A DNA stretch of 64,000 nt from Acinetobacter baumannii (GCF_016508585.1 NZ_JADVOP010000004.1:62001-126000); one strand, 5' to 3'; shown: positions 36,394 through 46,308, counted from the stretch's first letter. Numbers and translations are program-made. Notes: generated by a model not told the origin, from the letters alone.

Positions 36394-37149
36394 ATGAGCT
36401 CACATGACTTAAGAGATAAAACAGTGATTATTACGGGTGGAGCAAAAAATTTAGGTGGTTTGATTTCTCGTAAATTCGCACAACACGGGGCAAATCTTGT
36501 CATTCATTACAACAGCCCTGAAACACAAAAGGATGCGGAAGAAACACTTAAAGCGGTTGAACAATCAGGTGCGCACGCAACACTGATACAAGCAGATCTT
36601 TCTAATATTGAGAATATTGAAACCTTATTCATCAAAGCTAAAGAGACTTTTGGGGGTGTCGATATTGCAATCAATACGGTCGGTCGAGTATTAAAAAAAC
36701 CATTGATTGAAACAACAGAACAAGAGTTCGATTCAATGAATGAGATCAACAACAAAATTGCTTATTTCTTCATTCAATCTGCAGGGAAACATCTCAACAA
36801 TGGTGGAAAAATTTGTTCAATCGTGACCAGCCTTTTGGCTGCTTATACCGGTTTGTACTCAACTTATGAAGGCTTAAAAGCACCGGTTGAACACTATACT
36901 CGCGCTGCATCAAAGGAATACGGAGAGCGGGGTATTTCCGTCACGGCAGTTGCACCGGGTCCAATGGATACCCCGTTTTTCTATGGTCAAGAAGCGCCTG
37001 AAGCTGTGGCGTATCATAAATCTGCCTCAGCGCTGGGTGGCTTAACCAAAATTGAAGACATTGAACCTTTGGTTCGTTTTTTAGTCACAGAAGGCTGGTG
37101 GATTACAGGACAGACTATTTTTGCCAATGGTGGTTATACAACACGATAA
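36394..37149 (+). CDS. short-chain dehydrogenase/reductase
   Basis: A 251-residue classical SDR with the cofactor loop TGGAKNLGG (14-22), the catalytic YEGLK (YxxxK) and the family C-terminus ITGQTIFANGGY. The ATG at 36394 is preferred to a TTG four codons earlier. The substrate is unknown. It is probably controlled by the divergent LysR gene. Confidence 0.85.
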   Translation: MSSHDLRDKTVIITGGAKNLGGLISRKFAQHGANLVIHYNSPETQKDAEETLKAVEQSGAHATLIQADLSNIENIETLFIKAKETFGGVDIAINTVGRVLKKPLIETTEQEFDSMNEINNKIAYFFIQSAGKHLNNGGKICSIVTSLLAAYTGLYSTYEGLKAPVEHYTRAASKEYGERGISVTAVAPGPMDTPFFYGQEAPEAVAYHKSASALGGLTKIEDIEPLVRFLVTEGWWITGQTIFANGGYTTR

Positions 37150-37160
37150 TGCTGCTCGAG

Positions 37161-37192
37161 AAAAGTGCCCATTTTATTCAATGGGCACTTTT
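37161..37192. terminator. bidirectional terminator
   Basis: AAAAGTGCCCAT pairs perfectly with ATGGGCACTTTT over an eight-base loop, between the convergent SDR gene and the extended SDR gene. Confidence 0.85.
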
Positions 37193-37203
37193 CCTTTATC
37201 CTC

Positions 37204-38289
37204 TTAATTTTGCTTGACCCATTCAGCCGTCCGTTCAATCGTTTGCTTGAGATTGGTTTCAGGTATTTTCCAGTTTTGATTCATTTTTAAAAACGCATCA
37301 ATATTCAATTGCTCTGTACGAATGAAATTTAACATTTCCGCAGATAACTCTAACTTTTGAGCAAGCCATTTCCATTTTAAAATTAATTTTAAAATATTGA
37401 GAGAAACAAAATATTGTGGGGCTTTAAGATTTAAGCGATCTGCCACATGTTGAATCAGTGCCTGTAAAGAAATCTGGGTGGGATTAGCAATCAGTATCTC
37501 TTGATTTACTGCCAATTGATCCTGTGAGGCTTTACATATCGCATGAACCAGCATATTCACTGAAACTAAAGGCAAATAATGCTGAGGGGTTGCAGGAATT
37601 GCAGTCAACTTGTGTTGTTTCAATTGAGTAATCAGATGCTCTATCGGCTGATGTTTGGTGATTTCTCCAGAGTATTCATCTCCTATGACTGTTGCAGGAT
37701 GTATCACCGTCCAATCAATTTTCAATGCTTGCGCACATTTGATCCAGGCAAAATGAGCCTCAATTTTAGAAGCCTCATAAGCACCTAGTTTTTGATACAC
37801 GTGCTGCCAATCTGTTTTTTCTATATTTTTCCGATCAATCCCAGCATCTTCTAGGTTTTGAGCGAGTGTCAACATGTAGCCAGAAAGATGAATTACCCGT
37901 TTCAAGTGACAGTGAGCATTCACGTTTTTAAGTAAATTAATGACTCCCCGAACATTCACTTCACGTGCCTGTTGCATGGACAGATTCCATGCAAATAACG
38001 CACTGGTATTCACCAAATGAGTCACAGTTGCAAGCCGTTTCCAGTCCCCTGTTGAAATACCCAAGTCTGGCAAGGTTATATCACCTTGTATACACTGCAA
38101 TTTTTGATGATTTATATCCTGTTTTTCCAACCAGGCTCTCAAACTTGGTTCTTGCTGCTCACGCTTTCGACACAGCGCAAAAACTTGTTCATTGTCTTGA
38201 AGTAACTGTGCCACCAGAAATTTACCAATAAACCCTGTTGCACCTGCGACCAATGTAATTTTTTCTGTGCTTTGATAATTTTGCATCAC
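37204..38289 (-). CDS. extended SDR, NAD-dependent epimerase/thioester-reductase-like
   Basis: A protein of about 361 residues with the nucleotide loop GATGFIG (16-22), a catalytic YEASK (YxxxK), and a variable C-terminal substrate domain. It resembles the NAD-binding-4 branch of epimerase and acyl-reductase-like proteins; the substrate is not clear. AAGGAG is eight bases before a GTG at 38289 and eleven before the adjacent ATG at 38286, so either may be the start. It is divergent from a MerR gene whose operator lies in its promoter. Confidence 0.75.
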   Translation of the reverse strand: MMQNYQSTEKITLVAGATGFIGKFLVAQLLQDNEQVFALCRKREQQEPSLRAWLEKQDINHQKLQCIQGDITLPDLGISTGDWKRLATVTHLVNTSALFAWNLSMQQAREVNVRGVINLLKNVNAHCHLKRVIHLSGYMLTLAQNLEDAGIDRKNIEKTDWQHVYQKLGAYEASKIEAHFAWIKCAQALKIDWTVIHPATVIGDEYSGEITKHQPIEHLITQLKQHKLTAIPATPQHYLPLVSVNMLVHAICKASQDQLAVNQEILIANPTQISLQALIQHVADRLNLKAPQYFVSLNILKLILKWKWLAQKLELSAEMLNFIRTEQLNIDAFLKMNQNWKIPETNLKQTIERTAEWVKQN

Positions 38290-38315
38290 TTGCTACGCTC
38301 CTTATGTTCACACTT

Positions 38316-38347
38316 AATCTAAAGGATAGAGTACACTCCACAGTCAA
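38316..38347 (-). promoter_or_regulatory. MerR-type promoter and operator
   Basis: Read on the minus strand: TTGACT (38347-38342), a 20-base spacer and TAGATT (38321-38316). The spacer carries GGAGTGTACTCT, a near-perfect dyad. A long 19-20 base spacer with a central dyad is the hallmark of promoters that MerR proteins activate by DNA distortion. It points at the extended SDR gene. Confidence 0.7.
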
Positions 38348-38384
38348 GTCCTTCTTGCAAGTACAATAAAATTTGGAGCCAGTG

Positions 38385-38762
38385 ATGTTAATCAGTGAGT
38401 TATCAAAACAACTCAATCTCAGTCGGGATACGATTCGTTTTTATGAAAAGCTGGATCTTATCCGTCCCTTGATTCGAAATAATGGATATAAAGATTATTC
38501 AGAACAGGATGTACAACAATTACAGTTGATTCAAGTTGCTAAAAACTTGGGCTTTACTTTGGCGGAAATTAAACAGATTTTGGATTTGGTCAATGTCAAT
38601 GAAATTCCAGCGGAACAATTTCATGAGATTTTAACCGACAAGCTTAATGTCATTGGTGAGAAAATCGTTCAACTACAAAACATTCAGCATCTGCTGGAAA
38701 ATCTTGTCATTGGAGAAGCATGCCCATTTAAAAAAGATTGTGATATTTCTGCGATTATCTAG
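38385..38762 (+). CDS. MerR-family transcriptional regulator
   Basis: A 125-residue MerR protein. The winged helix (about 1-65, ISELSKQLNLSRDTIRFYEKLDLI) is followed by a dimerisation coiled coil and a short tail with two cysteines (GEACPFKKDC). GGAG eight bases before the ATG at 38385 supports the start. The Cys pair could bind metal or sense redox, but the neighbour gene and the operator resemble those of MerR regulators that control oxidoreductases. Confidence 0.88.
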   Translation: MLISELSKQLNLSRDTIRFYEKLDLIRPLIRNNGYKDYSEQDVQQLQLIQVAKNLGFTLAEIKQILDLVNVNEIPAEQFHEILTDKLNVIGEKIVQLQNIQHLLENLVIGEACPFKKDCDISAII

Positions 38763-38770
38763 TTCATAAA

Positions 38771-38790
38771 AAACCGCCTTACGGCGGTTT
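38771..38790. terminator. bidirectional terminator between merR and tex
   Basis: AAACCGCC pairs with GGCGGTTT around a four-base loop, with A and T tracts on the two sides, between the convergent genes. Confidence 0.8.
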
Positions 38791-38810
38791 CATTTTTGAG
38801 AAATTAAGGC

Positions 38811-41180
38811 TTATTTAGATCCCTTAATCCCTGCTTGCAACAACAATGCACCTAAACCACCAATTTTATTTTCTTGAGGTTTTGCTGCTTGAGGCTTTTT
38901 GTCATGACGAGGTGCTTTATCCTTATGGTCATGATTTGGACGACCTTGTTGTGGACGTTTACCTTGTGGCTTACGTTCAGCACGCTGCTCATTGTTAAAC
39001 TCACGTTTTTGACGTGGAGCTTTCACTGGTGCCTCTGCCCCCTCAGGACGCATCGATAAATTGACACGATTGCGTTCAGCATCTACCGTTAACACGCGAA
39101 CTTGTACGATTTGTCCCGGTTTAACAACTTTATGCGGATCTGCCACAAATTCATTGGCAAGTTCAGAAATATGGACTAAACCGTCTTGATGTACACCAAC
39201 ATCAACAAATGCACCGAAGTTGGTCACATTGGTAATCACGCCTTCGAGCTGCATACCCTCAGTTAACTGACTCACTTCAGTAATATCCTCGCGGAATTTG
39301 GCAGTACGGAACTCTGGACGTGGATCACGACCAGGTTTTTCAAGTTCACTCAATACGTCTTGAATGGTCGGTAAACCAAATTGATCATCAACAAAATCTT
39401 CTGCTTTAACCTGACGGATAATTTCAGTATTGCCGATAATATCTTTGACTGTAGTGGCTTTGGCTTCGACAATCTTATTGACCAGCCCATAAGACTCTGG
39501 ATGAACAGATGATGCATCCAAAGGCTCTGAACCGTCTTGAATACGCAGGAAACCTGCAGCTTGTTCAAAGGTACGCTCACCCAAACGAGGGACATTCTTT
39601 AATGCCTGGCGGTTATCAAAGCGACCATTCTCTTTACGGTAATCAACTATCTGCTGCGCAATAGCTTTATTTAAACCCGCAATATAACCCAAGATTGCAG
39701 GAGAAGCAGTATTGACATCCACCCCCACGGCATTCACACAGTCTTCTACCACAGCATCCAGTGTTTTTGCCAGATTGGTTTGATTCACATCATGCTGATA
39801 TTGACCTACACCAATAGATTTAGGATCAATTTTCACCAATTCAGCCAAAGGATCTTGTAAACGGCGTGCAATCGACACTGCACCACGAATCGCCACATCA
39901 AGTTCAGGAAGCTCGGCAGAAGCCAGCTCTGATGCAGAATAGACTGATGCACCGGCTTCACTGACTGAAACACGGGTTAAGTTAAGATCCGTATTCTCTG
40001 CCATCATTTCCGCGACAACTGCTTCAGTTTCACGGCTGGCAGTTCCATTACCGATCGCAATGAGGTCTACATTGAATTCACGGCACAGTCTCGCCAGTTC
40101 AGCAATTGAACCTGCTTTATCTTCTTTAGGCGCAAAAGGATAAATGGTGCTGTGCGCCAAAACATCGCCCGAATCCGAAACCACAGCAAGTTTGACACCC
40201 GTACGGATACCAGGGTCAACACCCAGTGTGGTGCGAGAACCCGCTGGTGCAGAAAGTAACAAATGACGTAGGTTTTCAGCAAACACATTCATTGCTTCTG
40301 ATTCAGCAGCAAGGCGTTTTTCCGTCAATAGTGAATGCTCGATGGTCGGACGAACCTTGCCTAACCAAAACAGCTTTGCAGTTTGTTTGAGAAAGTCTTG
40401 ACGTGATTGTGGTTGAACTGTCTCAAGATTATATTCAGTTTCAATACGTGAAAGTGGAGCATGATCTTCGCCATCAACTTTAAGACCCAGCACATTTTCT
40501 TGACGACCACGCAACATCGCCAATAAGCGGTGTGAAGGTACTTTATTTAGGTTTTCAGAGAAATCAAAGTAATCACGGAATTTTTTACCGACTTCTTTTT
40601 TCTCTTCAGATGCGACCAAACTCTTCAACACAGCAGTTTTGGCAAAAGTCGCCTTCAACTCTGTTGTCAAAGGAATATTCTGTGCCCAATCATCAATAAT
40701 GATGTGTTGAATCGCGTCCAGTTGACTTTCAACATCTGGATATTCTTCATGGCTAAAACCGGCCAAAGCTTCAGTAGGATCAATTTGCTCTGCAATAATT
40801 TTTTCTGCAATAACACCAAGACCCGCTTCTTTTGCTTTAAAAGATTTACTGGTACGTTTTGGACGATATGGTGCGTAAAGCTCTTCTAAGGCATTTTTTG
40901 TTTCAGCGGCATTTACACGTGCAAGCAAATCATCTGAAAGTTTATTTTGTTCTTTTAAAGATTCGATTACTTTTTCACGGCGTTCAAATAAATCACGTAA
41001 ATAAACAAGGCGCGTATCGAGTTGGCGTAATTGTATATCGTCTAAACCCTGTGTTACTTCTTTACGGTAACGTGCAATAAATGGAACACTAGAGCCTTCA
41101 TCAATCAGTTTAATGGCAGCTTCTACTTGGTTTGGACGTACGGCAAGCTCACTTGCCAACTGCTGAACTAAGTCAGTCAT
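38811..41180 (-). CDS. tex: Tex-family transcription accessory protein
   Basis: A nucleic-acid-binding protein linked to transcription and RNA turnover. From the ATG at 41180 it has 789 residues: an N-terminal helical region, a YqgF/RNase H-like domain (around TTLGVDPGIRTGVK), helix-hairpin-helix motifs (NTASPAILGYIAGLN, NVPRLGERTFEQAAGFLRI), and an S1 domain (LEGVITNVTNFGAFVDVGV). A Lys/Arg/Gln-rich tail of about 70 residues follows. The family average is slightly shorter, and the basic tail accounts for the difference. Confidence 0.93.
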   Translation of the reverse strand: MTDLVQQLASELAVRPNQVEAAIKLIDEGSSVPFIARYRKEVTQGLDDIQLRQLDTRLVYLRDLFERREKVIESLKEQNKLSDDLLARVNAAETKNALEELYAPYRPKRTSKSFKAKEAGLGVIAEKIIAEQIDPTEALAGFSHEEYPDVESQLDAIQHIIIDDWAQNIPLTTELKATFAKTAVLKSLVASEEKKEVGKKFRDYFDFSENLNKVPSHRLLAMLRGRQENVLGLKVDGEDHAPLSRIETEYNLETVQPQSRQDFLKQTAKLFWLGKVRPTIEHSLLTEKRLAAESEAMNVFAENLRHLLLSAPAGSRTTLGVDPGIRTGVKLAVVSDSGDVLAHSTIYPFAPKEDKAGSIAELARLCREFNVDLIAIGNGTASRETEAVVAEMMAENTDLNLTRVSVSEAGASVYSASELASAELPELDVAIRGAVSIARRLQDPLAELVKIDPKSIGVGQYQHDVNQTNLAKTLDAVVEDCVNAVGVDVNTASPAILGYIAGLNKAIAQQIVDYRKENGRFDNRQALKNVPRLGERTFEQAAGFLRIQDGSEPLDASSVHPESYGLVNKIVEAKATTVKDIIGNTEIIRQVKAEDFVDDQFGLPTIQDVLSELEKPGRDPRPEFRTAKFREDITEVSQLTEGMQLEGVITNVTNFGAFVDVGVHQDGLVHISELANEFVADPHKVVKPGQIVQVRVLTVDAERNRVNLSMRPEGAEAPVKAPRQKREFNNEQRAERKPQGKRPQQGRPNHDHKDKAPRHDKKPQAAKPQENKIGGLGALLLQAGIKGSK

Positions 41181-41288
41181 CGTGTTTAATTCCACAAGGA
41201 TAAGGACTAAAAGTTAGTGATTATAAAGACCGAGACCATAAAATCCACAATTGTTTTGCAAATTAGTAATGAAAAAAGTGATAAAAGT

Positions 41289-41702
41289 TCATTTTTCCTG
41301 AATTTTTATCGTACATTCGGGTATTTCATCCTGACCTGCTACGTTCAAATTGCTTTGTAAAATAATTTTTCCAAGCTGCCATTTTGCCCCTTTTCTCTGA
41401 CCGCCCCCAAAACGGTTGAAAAATTGTAAAGAACACGATTGATATCCTGGTTTACTGACCGTCTCTTGAATAAACACAGGTGGTGCTTCCATATACATGA
41501 TTTCTTTCAATAAAAAAGCAGAATAGCGTTGCTCTTTTAACTGAAAATTTCCATTTTGGTTGGTTTGAGTTTCTCCGACTTGAGCATATGCAATCGGTTG
41601 CCCATGACCATCAATCACTTGTCCAGAGATCTCTGGTCGAGATAATCGACTAATACATGCACTTAAACAAAAGCTTATTGCTAAAATACATAAAAGTTTC
41701 AT
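41289..41702 (-). CDS. small lipoprotein with a carboxypeptidase-regulatory-like fold
   Basis: From the ATG at 41702 (MKLLCILAISF) it is 137 residues with lipobox L13SAC16. The segment ISGQVIDGHGQPIAYAQV is typical of a CarboxypepD-reg-like beta sandwich. There is a C-terminal pair of cysteines. The longer frame from 41735 would put eleven polar residues before the signal peptide and is less likely. The function is unknown. It is divergent from ompR by 189 bases. Confidence 0.7.
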   Translation of the reverse strand: MKLLCILAISFCLSACISRLSRPEISGQVIDGHGQPIAYAQVGETQTNQNGNFQLKEQRYSAFLLKEIMYMEAPPVFIQETVSKPGYQSCSLQFFNRFGGGQRKGAKWQLGKIILQSNLNVAGQDEIPECTIKIQEK

Positions 41703-41891
41703 TTGCAAATGGTATGTTTTTTTATTTATAAACATAGAATGATCTCAAATATTTATAGATGTTGTCTTTTGGTTTCAAAACAGCCGGAAAATTGTATTTT
41801 TGAGCAATTTGATACATAGTCTTAACAAGCGCTTAGGCATTATACTGAGATTGATGAATATTTATAATTTACAACATTAAGGGAGTACATC

Positions 41892-42656
41892 ATGAGTTTG
41901 GTTGTACCTGCTGAAAATACAGATGTCGTACAAAACGAAACTGACCGTGTCGAACGCATCCTAGTGGTCGATGATGATGTGCGTTTACGTACCCTTTTAC
42001 AGCGTTTCCTTGAAGATAAAGGCTTTGTTGTTAAGACAGCCCACGATGCAACACAAATGGACCGTCTATTACAACGTGAGTTATTTTCGCTCATCGTTTT
42101 AGACTTCATGCTTCCTGTAGAAGATGGTTTAAGCATTTGCAGACGCTTACGCGCATCCAATATTGATACACCTGTCATCATGCTTACAGCACGAGGCAGT
42201 GACTCTGACCGTATTGCAGGTTTAGAGGCTGGCGCAGATGATTATTTGCCAAAGCCATTTAATCCAAATGAATTATTGGCACGTATTCGTGCTGTTTTAC
42301 GTCGCCAAGTCCGGGAAGTTCCGGGGGCACCAAGCCAAAACGTAGAAGTGGTTTCGTTCGGTCCATGGTCTTTAGACCTTTCAACACGTACGTTGACTCG
42401 TGAAGGTCAAGTTGTCACCTTAACCACAGGTGAGTTTGCCGTGTTAAAAGCATTGGTACAGCATCCACGCGAACCATTGACCCGTGACAAATTGATGAAT
42501 CTTGCACGCGGTCGTGAATGGGGCGCAATGGAACGTTCAATTGATGTTCAGGTTTCACGTTTGCGTCGACTGATCGAAGAAAATCCTGCACGTGCACGTT
42601 ATATCCAAACTGTATGGGGCGTGGGTTATGTTTTCGTTCCAGATGGCGCGGAATAA
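41892..42656 (+). CDS. ompR: OmpR-family response regulator
   Basis: A 254-residue two-component regulator. The receiver has the acidic pair near 27-29, the phospho-acceptor D71 and K121 (LPKPF), followed by a winged-helix DNA-binding domain ending in YIQTVWGVGYVFVPDG, which is close to OmpR. An extra N-terminal stretch of about 20 residues precedes the receiver. AAGGGAG lies before the ATG. The cognate kinase envZ is 335 bases downstream. Confidence 0.9.
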   Translation: MSLVVPAENTDVVQNETDRVERILVVDDDVRLRTLLQRFLEDKGFVVKTAHDATQMDRLLQRELFSLIVLDFMLPVEDGLSICRRLRASNIDTPVIMLTARGSDSDRIAGLEAGADDYLPKPFNPNELLARIRAVLRRQVREVPGAPSQNVEVVSFGPWSLDLSTRTLTREGQVVTLTTGEFAVLKALVQHPREPLTRDKLMNLARGREWGAMERSIDVQVSRLRRLIEENPARARYIQTVWGVGYVFVPDGAE

Positions 42657-42991
42657 TAAAGCGAGAGAAGGTGTCTCTATTTTGTGAAAGAAGGAGATAC
42701 TGACTTATGGGTGACATTTTTAATAGAGATGTCACCCATATTTTATGGTGTTGGGTCAGAGTTGGCTGCTAAAAATAATCAAATCAATGTATTCATCTAA
42801 AGACCAGCCTTGCCTCTACAATAGAACACTGCTGTTTGGTTCTATTTAATTGAATGAATTTACTTTTATTTCACCCTGAAGTATTCGCACGAATATGAAT
42901 AAATTCACCGTTTTATGGTTGCTATAAATCCCTCATTGATTAAACTAAAATCAAGACATCACACGATATCATCGAGTAACAGGATCAATCT
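42657..42991. other. ompR-envZ spacer with alternative hairpins
   Basis: A 335-base non-coding gap in what is usually a tight pair. ATGGGTGACAT (42707-42717) pairs perfectly with ATGTCACCCAT (42729-42739). The loop of that hairpin and its edge, AATAGAGA (42722-42729), is complementary to upstream TCTCTATT (42674-42681), so two folds exclude each other. After it a T-rich tract follows. AGGA about seven bases before the envZ GTG is the binding site. Confidence 0.5.
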
Positions 42992-44452
42992 GTGAAATTA
43001 GAACCTATAGACCCACAAGAATTTACTGACTTTGTCGCTTACAAGGAACGCAAACGTACACCTTGGGAACGCTTTCTCGATAAAATCAAGCCACGTTCTG
43101 CAGCAATGCGAACCACGGTTTTGGTGATATTTGTGGTGTTTTTTAGCCTATTTATGTCGCTCTGGTTTTTCTGGAAAACACTCTACCTCCCTGAAATTCA
43201 ACAACATGCACGTTTTCTGGCAGTTGAACTTGAGATGGTCAACAATCCTCGCTTACAGATCTACCATGATGATATTCAACTCGATATTGATGAATGGTTA
43301 AAACAGCGTGTGGGGGTGGAATACGTAACAGATCCTAAAGATTATCCGAATGTTAAAGATAAAATTATTGCTGATTTCTTTACCAATCGCATTGAAAAAC
43401 AATTGGCAGAAGAATTAAAAATCAAAGATGTGACGGTTTACTTTCAGTTTAAACCCAGCCCACGCATATGGGTGCAAACGCCTGAGATGAATGGAAATTG
43501 GGTCCGTGAACCGTTAAATACTTATGCCAACTATAGCCCGGAACTTATTTTAGCTTGGCTATTGGGTATTCCTTTAATTGCTGCGGCTATTATTTTGACA
43601 CTGGTGAGACAGCTGAACCGCCCATTACGTCGCTTGCAACATGCCGCAAATAATTACAGTAAAACAGGTAAAGCGCCTTATCTTGAAACCAACCATGGAC
43701 CTCAAGAAATTCGTGAGGTTAACCAAGCCTTTAACCATATGATCTATACGCTTGAGCAAACTGAACGAGATCGCCAAATCATGTTGGCTGGAATTTCACA
43801 TGATTTAAGAACACCACTGACTCGGATTCGTTTAAGTGCAGAAATGATGTCAGATGATGACTTCTTAAAAGAAGGACTGATTTATGATGTCGATGATATG
43901 GACGCCATTTTGAGCCAATTCATCTCCTATATGCGCGATGGTTCAGATGAAGAGTTACAAGACACCAATATCAATAGCTTACTACAGGAACTGGTGATTC
44001 AATTTAAGCCTTTAGATATTCGCTTTACACCTCAAGAATTGCCCATCATCACTGCACGTTCTCTTTCTCTCAAACGTCTGATTGGTAATCTGATCAATAA
44101 CTCAAAACGTTACGGCGCCGAACCTATTGAGCTCGATGCTTCTGTTGAAGGCGATCATATTAAGATCTGTGTTGCCGACAATGGTGAGGGAATTCCTGAA
44201 GACCAAATTGAAGGTTTAATGCAACCCTTTGTACGTGGAAATGCCGCACGTACAGTTCAAGGCAGTGGTTTGGGGTTGGCAATTGTGAAGCGGATTGTCG
44301 ATATTCATCAAGGTGAACTGTCTATTTCCAACCGCCCTGAAGGGGGTTTACAAGCCATCATTTCCCTGCCACTTTCCATAAAAGTTGAGGAAGAACCGGC
44401 ACCTACAAACCCGATTCAAAAAATTAAGCAGAGTTTGAGTGATCATTTTTAA
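42992..44452 (+). CDS. envZ: EnvZ-family sensor histidine kinase
   Basis: The kinase partner of OmpR. The 486-residue protein has two membrane segments (about 41-63 and 189-208) flanking a periplasmic domain, a HAMP linker, the phospho-acceptor H270 in ISHDLRTPLTR, and an ATPase domain with NLINNSKRYG, DNGEGIP and GSGLGLAIVKRI. The start is GTG at 42992 with AGGA upstream. Kinase and phosphatase action on OmpR is family knowledge. Confidence 0.9.
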   Translation: MKLEPIDPQEFTDFVAYKERKRTPWERFLDKIKPRSAAMRTTVLVIFVVFFSLFMSLWFFWKTLYLPEIQQHARFLAVELEMVNNPRLQIYHDDIQLDIDEWLKQRVGVEYVTDPKDYPNVKDKIIADFFTNRIEKQLAEELKIKDVTVYFQFKPSPRIWVQTPEMNGNWVREPLNTYANYSPELILAWLLGIPLIAAAIILTLVRQLNRPLRRLQHAANNYSKTGKAPYLETNHGPQEIREVNQAFNHMIYTLEQTERDRQIMLAGISHDLRTPLTRIRLSAEMMSDDDFLKEGLIYDVDDMDAILSQFISYMRDGSDEELQDTNINSLLQELVIQFKPLDIRFTPQELPIITARSLSLKRLIGNLINNSKRYGAEPIELDASVEGDHIKICVADNGEGIPEDQIEGLMQPFVRGNAARTVQGSGLGLAIVKRIVDIHQGELSISNRPEGGLQAIISLPLSIKVEEEPAPTNPIQKIKQSLSDHF

Positions 44453-44657
44453 TGATCGCTCAATAATCAAACAAACAGTTTTGTTTATTTATCACACAGA
44501 CAACATTATTTTATTAATAAATAACAACTTAAAAACCATCACAAGAATTTATACCTACATTTATTGAAAAAATTAGACCTTAGCATTAGAGGCATGCACA
44601 ATTTAGTTTGAGGGCGGTACAATCCGTCTAGTTTTGAACAAGAATTGAGCGTAAACC

Positions 44658-46178
44658 ATGTCTTTAGATCGTATCCGTTTAGCATCTCTCCATGACAAAG
44701 TCATGAGCGCAGAACAAGCCGCAACTTTTATCCAAGATGGTATGACTGTGGGGATGAGTGGCTTTACTCGTGCAGGTGAAGCAAAAGCCGTACCTTTAGC
44801 ACTTGTTAAACAAGCCAAAGTAAATCCTCTCAAGATTACATTAATCACAGGTGCGAGTTTAGGTAATGATCTAGACAAACAATTGACTGAAGCAGGTGTA
44901 CTTGCTCGTCGTTTACCGTTCCAAGTAGACAACACATTACGTAAAGCCATCAATAAAGGCGAAGTCATGTTTATTGATCAGCATTTGTCTGAAACTGTTG
45001 AACAGATGCGTAACCTTCAATTAAAAAAACCTGATGTAGCTGTGATTGAAGCCATTGCGATTACTGAAGATGGCGGCATCATTCCAACCACTTCTGTAGG
45101 TAACTCTGCAAGTTTTGCAATTTTTGCTGAAAAAGTGATTGTTGAAATCAACACCAACTTAAGCCCCGCTTTCGAAGGCTTGCATGATATCTATATCCCA
45201 ACTTACCGTCCTACTCGCCAACCGATTCCATTAACACATGTTGATCAACGTATCGGTACGCCAGCAATCAATATCGATCCTGCAAAAATCGTCGGTATCG
45301 TGATTAACAGCGAATTCCATGACTCTCCATCAACAGTTACTTTACCTGATGATGAAACGCAATCGATTGCAAACCATTTGATCGCATTCTTTGAGAAAGA
45401 AGTTGAAGAAGGTCGTTTACCTGCGAATCTTGGTCCTTTACAAGCAGGAATCGGGTCTATTGCCAATGCAGTATTAACGGGTCTTAAAGAATCGAACTTT
45501 GAAGATTTGGTGATGTACTCAGAAGTACTTCAAGACTGTACCTTTGAATTGATTGATGCAGGTAAAATGAAATTTGCTTCAGGTTCTTCAATTACCCTTT
45601 CTGCTAAATATGGTGAGAAAGTATTTAATAACCTTGAACAATACAAAGATAAATTGGTTTTGCGTCCACAAGAAATTTCAAACCATCCTGAGCTCGTTCG
45701 TCGTTTAGGTATCATTGGGATCAACACTGCACTTGAGTTCGATATTTACGGCAACGTCAACTCAACACACGTTTGTGGTACCAAGATGATGAATGGTATT
45801 GGCGGTTCAGGTGACTTCGCACGTAATGCGCATTTGGCTATTTTCGTGACCAAATCAATTGCAAAAGGCGGTGATATCTCTTCTGTTGTCCCATTTGCAT
45901 CACATATCGACCATGCTGAACATGATGTGGATATTCTAGTCACTGAACAGGGTCTTGCAGACTTGCGTGGCTTGGCACCACGTGAACGTGCTCGTGCCGT
46001 GATCGACAACTGTGCTCATCCAATGTACCGTGATGCCTTAAATGACTACTTTGATCGTGCGTGTGAAAAAGGTGGTCAAACACCTCATATTCTTCGTGAA
46101 GCGCTTTCTTGGCACTGCAACTTTGAAGAAACAGGTCATATGTTAACAACTCAAGACCAAGCTAAAAAATCTGCATAA
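44658..46178 (+). CDS. acetyl-CoA hydrolase / succinyl-CoA:acetate CoA-transferase family
   Basis: Moves CoA between acyl groups or hydrolyses acetyl-CoA. The 506-residue protein belongs to the Cat1/ScpC/AarC class I CoA-transferases, with the oxyanion-hole region GAGIGSIANAV (here QAGIGSIANAV) and the likely catalytic Glu289 in YSEVLQD. Specificity (acetate with succinyl-CoA, or propionyl-CoA) cannot be read from sequence. It is monocistronic with a strong terminator. Confidence 0.88.
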   Translation: MSLDRIRLASLHDKVMSAEQAATFIQDGMTVGMSGFTRAGEAKAVPLALVKQAKVNPLKITLITGASLGNDLDKQLTEAGVLARRLPFQVDNTLRKAINKGEVMFIDQHLSETVEQMRNLQLKKPDVAVIEAIAITEDGGIIPTTSVGNSASFAIFAEKVIVEINTNLSPAFEGLHDIYIPTYRPTRQPIPLTHVDQRIGTPAINIDPAKIVGIVINSEFHDSPSTVTLPDDETQSIANHLIAFFEKEVEEGRLPANLGPLQAGIGSIANAVLTGLKESNFEDLVMYSEVLQDCTFELIDAGKMKFASGSSITLSAKYGEKVFNNLEQYKDKLVLRPQEISNHPELVRRLGIIGINTALEFDIYGNVNSTHVCGTKMMNGIGGSGDFARNAHLAIFVTKSIAKGGDISSVVPFASHIDHAEHDVDILVTEQGLADLRGLAPRERARAVIDNCAHPMYRDALNDYFDRACEKGGQTPHILREALSWHCNFEETGHMLTTQDQAKKSA

Positions 46179-46190
46179 GGTTTTAGCCGA

Positions 46191-46217
46191 AAAAAAAACG
46201 CCATTCATGGCGTTTTT
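46191..46217 (+). terminator. terminator after the CoA-transferase gene
   Basis: ACGCCAT pairs with ATGGCGT around TC, flanked by A8 and T7, 12 bases after the stop. Confidence 0.9.
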
Positions 46218-46308
46218 TTATTGTCTATTGCGTTAACACATTGAGATATTTACTGCATAAAATGACATTCTGCCCGAATATTCAGGCATATCCATTTTTT
46301 CACAAAGT

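Noticed and set aside
44603..44968. 121-codon minus-strand frame
   Set aside because: It is antisense to the CoA-transferase gene, has no binding site and no recognisable protein pattern; the sense frame has clear family motifs.
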